A stretch of DNA of 64,000 nt from Duganella flavida (GTDB lineage: Bacteria > Pseudomonadota > Gammaproteobacteria > Burkholderiales > Burkholderiaceae_D): NCBI RefSeq assembly GCF_009857445.1, contig NZ_WWCN01000003.1, positions 248,001 to 312,000 on the forward strand. Reading direction: 5' to 3'. Shown here piece by piece: positions 44,873 through 51,771 of the stretch. Position numbers and translations under genes: made by a program. The notes beneath the pieces are model-generated. The model saw only the letters and a list, made by a program, of their open reading frames with translations, did not search any database and was not told where the DNA came from. Within the stretch, counting starts at the first letter, position 1, and each line of letters starts with the position of its first letter.

Positions 44873-47002
44873 TCAAAAACGATAGGTGACCGTCAGCTGT
44901 GCAGACAGCGGCCGGCTAGGATCGAGCGTGTAGTTGAAGACACTTGCCGATCCGCCGGTGTAATACTTGCGATCGAATAGATTAATGACGTTCAACTGCG
45001 TCCGCCATGAGCCGCTTTGATATGACAACGAGGCGTCGGTGCGGACATAGCCGGGCAACTTGTAGGTATTGGGGAGATTCGCTTCCCGTTCGCCGACGTA
45101 ATAAATGCCAGCACCCACACCCAGCCCTTTCAGCGCTGCGCCCTGGAATTCGTACGTATTCCAGACGCTTGCGTGGTGGCGCGGGACATTGGACAGTGCG
45201 TCACCGACCGGCAGGCTGTTGTCGCTCTTCACGAAGGCATCGGTATAGGTGTAAGCAGCGATAAGTTTCCATGCCGGCGTGATCGATCCCGCGATGTCGA
45301 ATTCGACTCCCCGGCTTGTTTGTTTTCCAGTGAGTACTTGACGCGTCGGATCGAGCGGATCGCTGGTCAGAATATTGGTGCGCTTGAGGTCGAATGCCGC
45401 GAGGGTTGCGTTCAGGCGATTCTTAATCAATTCTTGCTTTAGGCCGACTTCAACCTGTTCGCTGAGCTCGGCTTCATACGTACTACTGGTCACGCCGTGG
45501 GCGATATTTGGGGCGTGGCTGCGGCTCCAATCCGTGAACAGGGCAGTACTTTCGGTCGGTTGCCAGACCAAACCAATGCGTGGCGAGAAAGCATTCTGGC
45601 TACCTCTTGCAACTTCCGATCCGCCCAGCAGCTCACGGTTTTCAAACCGGTCACCACGCAAGCCAACATGAAGTTTGACCTGCGACGTAACATCAATCAG
45701 ATCCTGAACATACACCCCGAGATCCTTGCCTTGGGCTTGATGGTAAGGGCCCGATGCCGATGCAGCCACGAATGATGAAACGTAGTTGGGGTTGAACAAG
45801 TCGAGCGTGAACTGCGATACCGCCGAACCGGCACCACCTTGCTCAAGGTAGCCATAGTCAATGCCGGCGAGCAGAGAATGTCTAAATGCACCGGTTGAGA
45901 AATTGCCGAGCAGCTCGGCCTGCGCCGAATACTGCCTCGATGCCTCATTGGCGCCGCTATAAACCGAGACGTCGAGCAGGTTGCCGCCCGTGTATGAGCC
46001 GCTGTCCGGGAAGCTCTGTTGGGATAATTGGTGCGCATGGCTGTAATGTGCTGCGGCCCGCACCTTCCATTGAGCGTTGAGCGCGTGTTCGAATATCAGC
46101 GTCGCAGCCTCGGTGTCGTTTTTAGCAAAGTCGCCTGCCACGCCGGGATAGACGCCATCGCGCAGCCCAAAATACCGGATGCGGGAAAGCGTCGCGTAAT
46201 TTGGGAGGTTTGGGACGCCAAAATCAAAGCCATCACGATTCAGATGGTTGAATTCGGTGAGCAGCGTCAGCGAGGTTCCACGGCCGTTATTCCAGCTGAT
46301 CGCTGGTGCGATTGACCACGAATCGTAGCCCGCGTTATCGCGGAAGGTCGAGTTCTTTTCATATGCGCCGTTGAGGCGGACGCTCAAGCCGCTGTCGAGA
46401 CCCTGATTGACATCAAGGGTCGAGCGGCGCAAGCCATAGCTGCCCAGTGTCAGACCGACTTCACCGAAGTTCTCCGGCCCCGGTCGCTTGGAAACAGTAT
46501 TGACGTAGCCACCTACCGCGCCGACACCGCCGTACAGCGCTCCGGCCGCCCCCTTGAAGACCTCCATCTGTTCAATGTTTTGTACATCACGGAATGCCAG
46601 ATAGCCGTAATTGCGGAAGCCGTCCCTAAGGCCGTTGTTTTCGCTAAAGCCGCGGATATTAAAAAACGTCGCGCCGTTGCCACCGTAATTCGACTCAGCC
46701 AGCACGCCACTGACATTGTCGAGTAACTGGTCAGTGCGGGTAACGCCGCGGTCGCGTAAGACTTCGTGAGGAACGACCTGAATCGACGCCGGTAAATCTT
46801 TCAATGGGATCGCTGTGCGGCTCGTGCTTTCGGCAACTGCAGCCTGATAGCCGGGATCAGCATCAGCATGAACAAATACAGTGGGTAGCTCTTTAGGGGC
46901 GGTTGCGTCAGCCGACCAGGCGATCGAGGCATTAGAAGAAAACGCGATACCGAGCGCGATAACGAGCGGGCGAGCCTTGGTGCTGTTGCATTCAAATTTC
47001 AT
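44873..47002 (-). CDS. TonB-dependent siderophore receptor 2
   Basis: A 709-aa outer-membrane receptor with signal peptide (cleavage near ASIAWSA, residue 30), plug motifs (IPLKDLPASIQVVPHEVL, FFNIRGFSENNGLRDGFR, EVFKGAAGALYGG) and a barrel ending LTVTYRF. Same class as receptor 1 but clearly a different sequence, so it probably takes a different ferric chelate. A short palindrome TAGCGCGCTA lies in the 96-base gap to receptor 1. Confidence 0.93.
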   Translation of the reverse strand: MKFECNSTKARPLVIALGIAFSSNASIAWSADATAPKELPTVFVHADADPGYQAAVAESTSRTAIPLKDLPASIQVVPHEVLRDRGVTRTDQLLDNVSGVLAESNYGGNGATFFNIRGFSENNGLRDGFRNYGYLAFRDVQNIEQMEVFKGAAGALYGGVGAVGGYVNTVSKRPGPENFGEVGLTLGSYGLRRSTLDVNQGLDSGLSVRLNGAYEKNSTFRDNAGYDSWSIAPAISWNNGRGTSLTLLTEFNHLNRDGFDFGVPNLPNYATLSRIRYFGLRDGVYPGVAGDFAKNDTEAATLIFEHALNAQWKVRAAAHYSHAHQLSQQSFPDSGSYTGGNLLDVSVYSGANEASRQYSAQAELLGNFSTGAFRHSLLAGIDYGYLEQGGAGSAVSQFTLDLFNPNYVSSFVAASASGPYHQAQGKDLGVYVQDLIDVTSQVKLHVGLRGDRFENRELLGGSEVARGSQNAFSPRIGLVWQPTESTALFTDWSRSHAPNIAHGVTSSTYEAELSEQVEVGLKQELIKNRLNATLAAFDLKRTNILTSDPLDPTRQVLTGKQTSRGVEFDIAGSITPAWKLIAAYTYTDAFVKSDNSLPVGDALSNVPRHHASVWNTYEFQGAALKGLGVGAGIYYVGEREANLPNTYKLPGYVRTDASLSYQSGSWRTQLNVINLFDRKYYTGGSASVFNYTLDPSRPLSAQLTVTYRF

Positions 47003-47102
47003 TGTGAATTCCGATTAATTATGTGTAGTTTGCGTATTGGCTTGGTATTTTTCGGGTTGAGATGCCTGTCGGCTGCTGGATAGATCAGCGCCAAAGGATG
47101 CA

Positions 47103-48530
47103 TCACGGCGATTTCATTTGTGCAGAAGGGTGTCGCACCGCATCAATGAGGCGGTCGAACAGCAGCACGGCCACCATTGACAGACCCAGTAGCGGGAAGC
47201 AACAGCCCAGCACAACGGCGATTACCACTACGCCTTTGGCCAGCCGATCACCTTCCTTGCGCGCCGGCGCGGCCAACTTGCCGGTGGGACGACGCTTCCA
47301 CCAGGTGATGATTCCGCTGACGCAAAGTGCGATTAGGGTCAGGCAGCCAGCAAGCATGACAATCAGGTTGGGCGTGCCGTACTCGGCCCCCTGGTGCACG
47401 CTGACACCCCACTCGGTGATGCGGCCAATGGGGCCGATGCGGTTGGCGCCGATATCCATCAGCACCTTGCCGCTGTATTGGTCAATGTGTACTACCCGCT
47501 GCCCTGCAACTTGGCCTGGCGTGCGGATCGCGGAATAGACACCGCGAGGATCGCGCGGCAGCGCCAGACGGTAGCTGCCATCCATCCCAATGCGGGCAAG
47601 GTCGGCCACCACCGTATCCGGAGCGACGACGACGGGATTGTTCAACACCGAATAGCTGCTGGTGCCATGGCTGGAATGCGCCATCGCTTTATGTTGCGCG
47701 TGCGGGTCGTCCGACGCCGGGACAGATTCCTGCTGCTGTGTCCAAGGTAACTCGCCAAGCTCGGCAGCTGGCAGCGTGGACTTGGGTACACCACGCCACA
47801 TGCCGTTGGGCACGCCAAGATCGTGTGCGCTCAACCAGGCGTTAACGTTCTTGCCCCAGACCACGGACCACGGCATTCCTGTCAGCGCCAGGAACAAGAT
47901 GACGACGCCCGCAAAAACGCCAGTGACTGCGTGGAGATCACGCCACCAGATCCTTCCGGCCGCATTGGGACGAATAGACACCACACCAGCAGTTCGTCCA
48001 CGTGGCCACCACAGGTAAATTCCCGTCGCCATCAACACAATGATCCAGCTGGCCACTATCTCGATGACCACATTACCCGCGTCGCCGGCGATCGCCAACG
48101 AATGAACGTGCTTGATGATGGTCATGATGCGGTTGCTTTCGTCGATCGCGCCCGTAACGCGCCCCGTACCCGGATCAACAAACACCTGCAGCGTAGCGCC
48201 GTCAAGTCGGATGACGTCGACTTGCGCGTTGCGGCCGCTGTCTGCCGGCGGCGTGTAAGCCTTGGGTTGTCCAGGATAGGCCATCAAGGCTTGGGCAATG
48301 ATCCTCGTAGGCTGGAGACCTTGGACCTCGCTTGCCGCCGCTGGCCTGAGCATTTCGGACGAATAAACAATGTCGTCGATCTGCTTGTGAAATAGGTATA
48401 TGGCGCCTGTCACCGCAAGCGAAAAAATAAACGGCACACAAAGGACGCCGGCAAAGAAATGCCAACGCCAGATGCGGCGATACAAGCCAGGCGATCCAGC
48501 TGTGGTGTTGGGTACGTTTTGCGTACTCAT
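47103..48530 (-). CDS. PepSY-associated membrane protein (iron-uptake reductase-like)
   Basis: A 475-aa inner-membrane protein with about four or five helices (near residues 30-52, 150-172, 195-217, 385-410, 435-457) and periplasmic PepSY-like regions. Histidines at RWHFFAGVL, DLHAVTGVF and VSVHQGAEYG are family-typical. Such proteins accompany TonB receptors and are thought to reduce ferric siderophores at the inner membrane. GAGGT precedes the ATG. It lies 100 bases upstream of receptor 2. Confidence 0.88.
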   Translation of the reverse strand: MSTQNVPNTTAGSPGLYRRIWRWHFFAGVLCVPFIFSLAVTGAIYLFHKQIDDIVYSSEMLRPAAASEVQGLQPTRIIAQALMAYPGQPKAYTPPADSGRNAQVDVIRLDGATLQVFVDPGTGRVTGAIDESNRIMTIIKHVHSLAIAGDAGNVVIEIVASWIIVLMATGIYLWWPRGRTAGVVSIRPNAAGRIWWRDLHAVTGVFAGVVILFLALTGMPWSVVWGKNVNAWLSAHDLGVPNGMWRGVPKSTLPAAELGELPWTQQQESVPASDDPHAQHKAMAHSSHGTSSYSVLNNPVVVAPDTVVADLARIGMDGSYRLALPRDPRGVYSAIRTPGQVAGQRVVHIDQYSGKVLMDIGANRIGPIGRITEWGVSVHQGAEYGTPNLIVMLAGCLTLIALCVSGIITWWKRRPTGKLAAPARKEGDRLAKGVVVIAVVLGCCFPLLGLSMVAVLLFDRLIDAVRHPSAQMKSP

Positions 48531-48546
48531 AGTTTTACCTCAATAG

Positions 48547-48723
48547 TTAATGGCTTATCTGCGCGAGAGGGATGAGCTTCAGTGAGTGAGACGGCAGCGG
48601 CGGCAGGCTATAAGAGGCGAAGTAAAAAAACGCCAACGCTGCAAATGCGGCTGCGTTGAAGCAACGCAACGCTCGAAGGACGAAGGCGAGCGAGTTCAGT
48701 GCAGAGATACCTGATTGGTTCAT
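48547..48723 (-). CDS. 58-residue membrane peptide in iron cluster
   Basis: A 58-aa product (MNQSGISALNSLAFVLRALR start) with one hydrophobic segment (AAAFAALAFFYFASY), preceded by AGGA at good spacing and located 16 bases before the PepSY gene. No family is recognised; small membrane proteins of about this size occur in similar iron operons. Coding status rests on context and ribosome site. Confidence 0.5.
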   Translation of the reverse strand: MNQSGISALNSLAFVLRALRCFNAAAFAALAFFYFASYSLPPLPSHSLKLIPLAQISH

Positions 48724-48852
48724 GGCAATCCTCGTTAAACAGGTTCAGATCGCCGCCAGATTTATGGCGGCATAATGCACCGGCAAACCGGGCATAAACT
48801 GGAGCTGGAGATGTGACCGCGTCAGCGCACCAGAGTGCTGCTGAAGGCTTGG

Positions 48853-49242
48853 TCAGGCGAGGAAGGGAGGCGCGCGCGGGTTGGCGGTGGACCACGCATG
48901 CAGGGAGTGTGGTGCGGCGTAAAACAGCGGTGGATAGATTTCGCGAACGGAGTCGATGGCAAAGACAAGTGATGAAGAGCCCGTCAATGCAAATGTGCCG
49001 CCATGGGTGACGCAAAAAGCACATTGCTCCATTCCATGTTTGGCTGTGGCCGGCTTTTTGCTACTTTCGGAGTCAGTAACTTTGACTACTTTGTAGCCAT
49101 TGACTGTACAGATTTCCAAGGTGACGGCGGAGTCGGTTCGGGCGGCCAGCGCGTGCGAAATGGTCGGGGCGAGCGCACTGAACAAGATGGCCAGTATGGC
49201 GATCCAGATATGCAGTGTTTGTCGCTTTGCCGTTCTGATCAT
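48853..49242 (-). CDS. DUF2946 family protein
   Basis: A 129-aa exported protein with an N-terminal hydrophobic segment (IWIAILAILFSALAPTISHALA) and a CAFC-x-x-H motif (EQCAFCVTHGG), features of DUF2946. Members sit with TonB receptors and PepSY proteins and may bind a metal through the Cys/His motif. It is the first gene of the minus-strand iron cluster. No Fur box was clear upstream. Confidence 0.8.
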   Translation of the reverse strand: MIRTAKRQTLHIWIAILAILFSALAPTISHALAARTDSAVTLEICTVNGYKVVKVTDSESSKKPATAKHGMEQCAFCVTHGGTFALTGSSSLVFAIDSVREIYPPLFYAAPHSLHAWSTANPRAPPFLA

Positions 49243-49350
49243 CCTGATATTATAGTAGAAAGTTGTTCTCGATTACCGTCAAGGCAGGCTATAGGGCAAT
49301 TTGTCCTATTATCCGTATCCTCCATTTGAACAATACCACCTGGTTCAACT

Positions 49351-50133
49351 CTAGAACAGATCGTCCAAAATGCGTCGCGTCAGGATGGGGCAGCGCGTGA
49401 TGTCCCGTGCAAAATAGTAGCGATGGCAGCCGTGGACCGCTTGACCGTTGATGTCGGCGACTTGCCTGAAGCCGATCTGTTGGTTACGATGTCCCTCGAC
49501 CAGCGCGATAGTCGGCGACAACGGTAGTACGGAACAATCCGAAAAATTATCTGGCACCAAAAATTCGGCTTCGTCCGACGTCAAAATGCCCCATCTTTTG
49601 CCGACCATTCTTTCACGCTCCCGGCGCATCTCCATCATAAGGCGAAACCCTGTCATGAATCGGCTCGGGATGGTATTGTCCGGCGCGGCGAACACATACC
49701 CGTTCGCCTCCAGAATCTCCTGAGTGTCGATCGACATTTCGCGTTCCGGCGCCACAAAGTTTAATCTCGCGTCAGGAATAGGATTAAGGAAGCGCTCGTG
49801 CCGCAAGGTCCACAGGAGATACAAGTCGGTGACGGCCTGATTCATCATGGCATCGAGAGTGGTCACGGCACCGGCGACGATCTTTCTTGCTACATCCTGG
49901 TACCGGTCCTCAATTGCTTTCATGAACACGGCTTCGGCCTTTTGATCCCAAAGACGACGCGCACAAAAATACGAATTTCCGGGTGCAAGCCACAGATCTT
50001 TCTCACCGCTCTTCCGGCGCACCTGCACCGTTCCTTTATCACCGGCAAAACGTGCGATGCACGACTTCGGAAATATGTGCTGGTCGATCGTTAGCCTGTG
50101 TGGATTGCCATTTTGCGGCTTTGGATAGCGCAT
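49351..50133 (-). CDS. DUF4238-like hypothetical protein
   Basis: A 260-aa protein that begins with a segment like DUF4238 proteins (TIDQHIFPKSCIARFAG, the H-x-x-P-K block) and ends CPILTRRILDDLF. The ATG at 50133 overlaps the stop of the nucleotidyltransferase gene as TAATG, so I prefer it to the one at 50163. It is the third gene of a coupled operon with an XRE regulator and a nucleotidyltransferase and may be an effector or accessory of that system. Confidence 0.62.
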   Translation of the reverse strand: MRYPKPQNGNPHRLTIDQHIFPKSCIARFAGDKGTVQVRRKSGEKDLWLAPGNSYFCARRLWDQKAEAVFMKAIEDRYQDVARKIVAGAVTTLDAMMNQAVTDLYLLWTLRHERFLNPIPDARLNFVAPEREMSIDTQEILEANGYVFAAPDNTIPSRFMTGFRLMMEMRRERERMVGKRWGILTSDEAEFLVPDNFSDCSVLPLSPTIALVEGHRNQQIGFRQVADINGQAVHGCHRYYFARDITRCPILTRRILDDLF

Positions 50134-50903
50134 TAGGGCCTCAGGGGAGCTGATTCGTCGCACGTGTCTACGGTGGAGGATGAGGCATCATCGGGCCCAA
50201 GACCCGGCGCGTCGAGCATAGCGACAAGCATGGTCTTCAAAGTGGCACAGGCTTGGTCGAAGCTTGGATGAAAATTGAGAGCGTCGACCGCTTCAAATTG
50301 CTGTTTCAGTTGCGCGTACCGCTCTTCAAGCTGCTCGAATACTGCTGCAGCATGCCTGACCATGAATTCACGCGCCGGCATAAGTACTTCCGGTTCACGC
50401 TCGGCAATCAGGGCGAAGTCGAAGATGTCGCGCCCCGTAATGCGATCACCGCGATGCCACATCTTTTTGGCGATAATCTCGACCGACGTCTCCACGCGCA
50501 CCTGATGTCCCAGGACTGTCTCAACTTCAAAGCCAGGGGTAGTCAGATTCGGCGCGGCGACGAAGTCGATTTCGCCTTCCGCCAGATACAGCTTGACGTA
50601 GCCGGCAGTTTCCACGTAATCAGTGGTGATCGACTCTGCTACATCGCTCAGTCGAGGCGTGACAAAGCCAAGCGACTGCGGGTCGGGAACGAAGATGTCG
50701 ATGTCCTTGCTGAAACGGTGGCCATAGCGCAGCATGAGAACGGTGCCGCCACCGAATGTCCAGAATGGATCGGCGCGACCGTGTCTGGCTATCTCGCCGA
50801 TAACCTTCAACGCTTGGTCGAACAGGGTTTCCCAAGTCCGTGGAACTCCCGCCGCGCCGGCCATTACCAGACTGCTCTGCATACTTTCCATTGCTTCGCC
50901 CAT
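50133..50903 (-). CDS. AbiEii-like nucleotidyltransferase (toxin candidate)
   Basis: A 256-aa protein of the AbiEii/type IV toxin nucleotidyltransferase fold: FGGGTVLMLRYGHRFSKDIDIF (about 50-71) holds the GG-x-x-L and S-x-D-I-D catalytic motif (S65, D67, D69), followed by a third acidic position in GEIDFVAA and a C-terminal helical region with IIAKKMWHR and RDIFDFALI. The start overlaps the XRE gene by 40 bases; a start 4 codons in is also possible. In known pairs the toxin blocks growth by transferring nucleotides, commonly to tRNA. Confidence 0.83.
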   Translation of the reverse strand: MGEAMESMQSSLVMAGAAGVPRTWETLFDQALKVIGEIARHGRADPFWTFGGGTVLMLRYGHRFSKDIDIFVPDPQSLGFVTPRLSDVAESITTDYVETAGYVKLYLAEGEIDFVAAPNLTTPGFEVETVLGHQVRVETSVEIIAKKMWHRGDRITGRDIFDFALIAEREPEVLMPAREFMVRHAAAVFEQLEERYAQLKQQFEAVDALNFHPSFDQACATLKTMLVAMLDAPGLGPDDASSSTVDTCDESAPLRP

Positions 50904-51340
50904 AGACTGAGGTTTTTCATGATCTTCTTCGTTGGAACCTCAGGCGTGGCCGCCTCAGAGACCGCTTTTACGACGACAGGTAACGGCGTCTCATCAAGCA
51001 AGGCCATCAGGTGCGGATGAAACTGTTCTGGTGCTACGCCAGAACGCAGCATCATCGACAACATGTCTGGGGTGACAATGTCCCGATAGCTGGTGCTGAT
51101 GCTACGGGCTGCGACGGCCAGCGCGCTTTTCATGCCGGATGGTTGCACGGTTTCCATGTCGAGGCCCAGAACATCCATGACTGCTTTTAGTTTCGTGTAA
51201 CCAAGGTCCTTCAGCGTTCCGTTCTCCAACTGGTTGATCGTCACGCGGGAGAGGCCAGCGAATTTGGCCACATGTTCCTGCAGCAGGCCCGCTTGGACAC
51301 GCTTGCTATGGATTTCACCACCAATCTGGACAAGGTTCAT
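50864..51340 (-). CDS. XRE-family antitoxin/regulator of the nucleotidyltransferase operon
   Basis: A 158-aa protein with an N-terminal Cro/CI HTH (AGLLQEHVAKFAGLSRVTINQLENGTLKDLG) and a C-terminal helical half that may bind the toxin. Its gene overlaps the nucleotidyltransferase gene by 40 bases. A perfect palindrome 12 bases upstream of its start is the likely autoregulatory operator. Confidence 0.85.
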   Translation of the reverse strand: MNLVQIGGEIHSKRVQAGLLQEHVAKFAGLSRVTINQLENGTLKDLGYTKLKAVMDVLGLDMETVQPSGMKSALAVAARSISTSYRDIVTPDMLSMMLRSGVAPEQFHPHLMALLDETPLPVVVKAVSEAATPEVPTKKIMKNLSLWAKQWKVCRAVW

Positions 51341-51351
51341 GGCTCCGCCTA

Positions 51352-51377
51352 ATAATGTTAAGTATGTTTAACATTAT
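51352..51377. promoter_or_regulatory. palindromic operator upstream of the XRE antitoxin
   Basis: Perfect 10-bp arms ATAATGTTAA / TTAACATTAT with a six-base spacer, centred 25 bases before the XRE start. The ATAAT within it also resembles a -10. It is well placed for autorepression by the XRE protein. Confidence 0.7.
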
Positions 51378-51771
51378 ATCTTCAAAAATCGAAATTCCAA
51401 GATTATAAGTATGCGACAGTTCGTCGCTTGCCTGTTGGCAAGTCGCCAGAAGCGCAGCAGCTATAGCACGGACGATGGAGCTAGCTCCAATTGGTGTCGT
51501 AGATATTTTTTGATCCAGAAAAGGTCACGGTTAAGCTTCGCTGGGTCAGATTTGACCTGTATTCGGGTCATCTGTTCTGGCACTGGCGTCGACGAGAGGC
51601 AACGTGCATAAATAATTGTTTGTTCGTTGCCAAACTGGCGTCTTCTGCATATAAAATTATCTACGTTTTAAGTTCTGCATTGTGATGTTTGTACAGCCGC
51701 GAAACGACGGTCGCCCGCACGCTGCCGGGTGAGCATGAAGTTCGTGGCTCAACCACATAGGAGCCTGAGCC
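51378..51771. other. gap between the toxin operon and the Tn3 transposase
   Basis: About 390 bases with no convincing gene. A Tn3-type terminal repeat beginning GGGG should lie here if the element were intact, but none was recognised. The 3' end holds AGGAG before the transposase TTG. Confidence 0.35.

Noticed and set aside
49243..49300. Fur box upstream of the iron cluster
   Set aside because: Only a partial AT-rich similarity; a TATAAT-like hexamer lies too close to the start codon to be its promoter, so I make no call.
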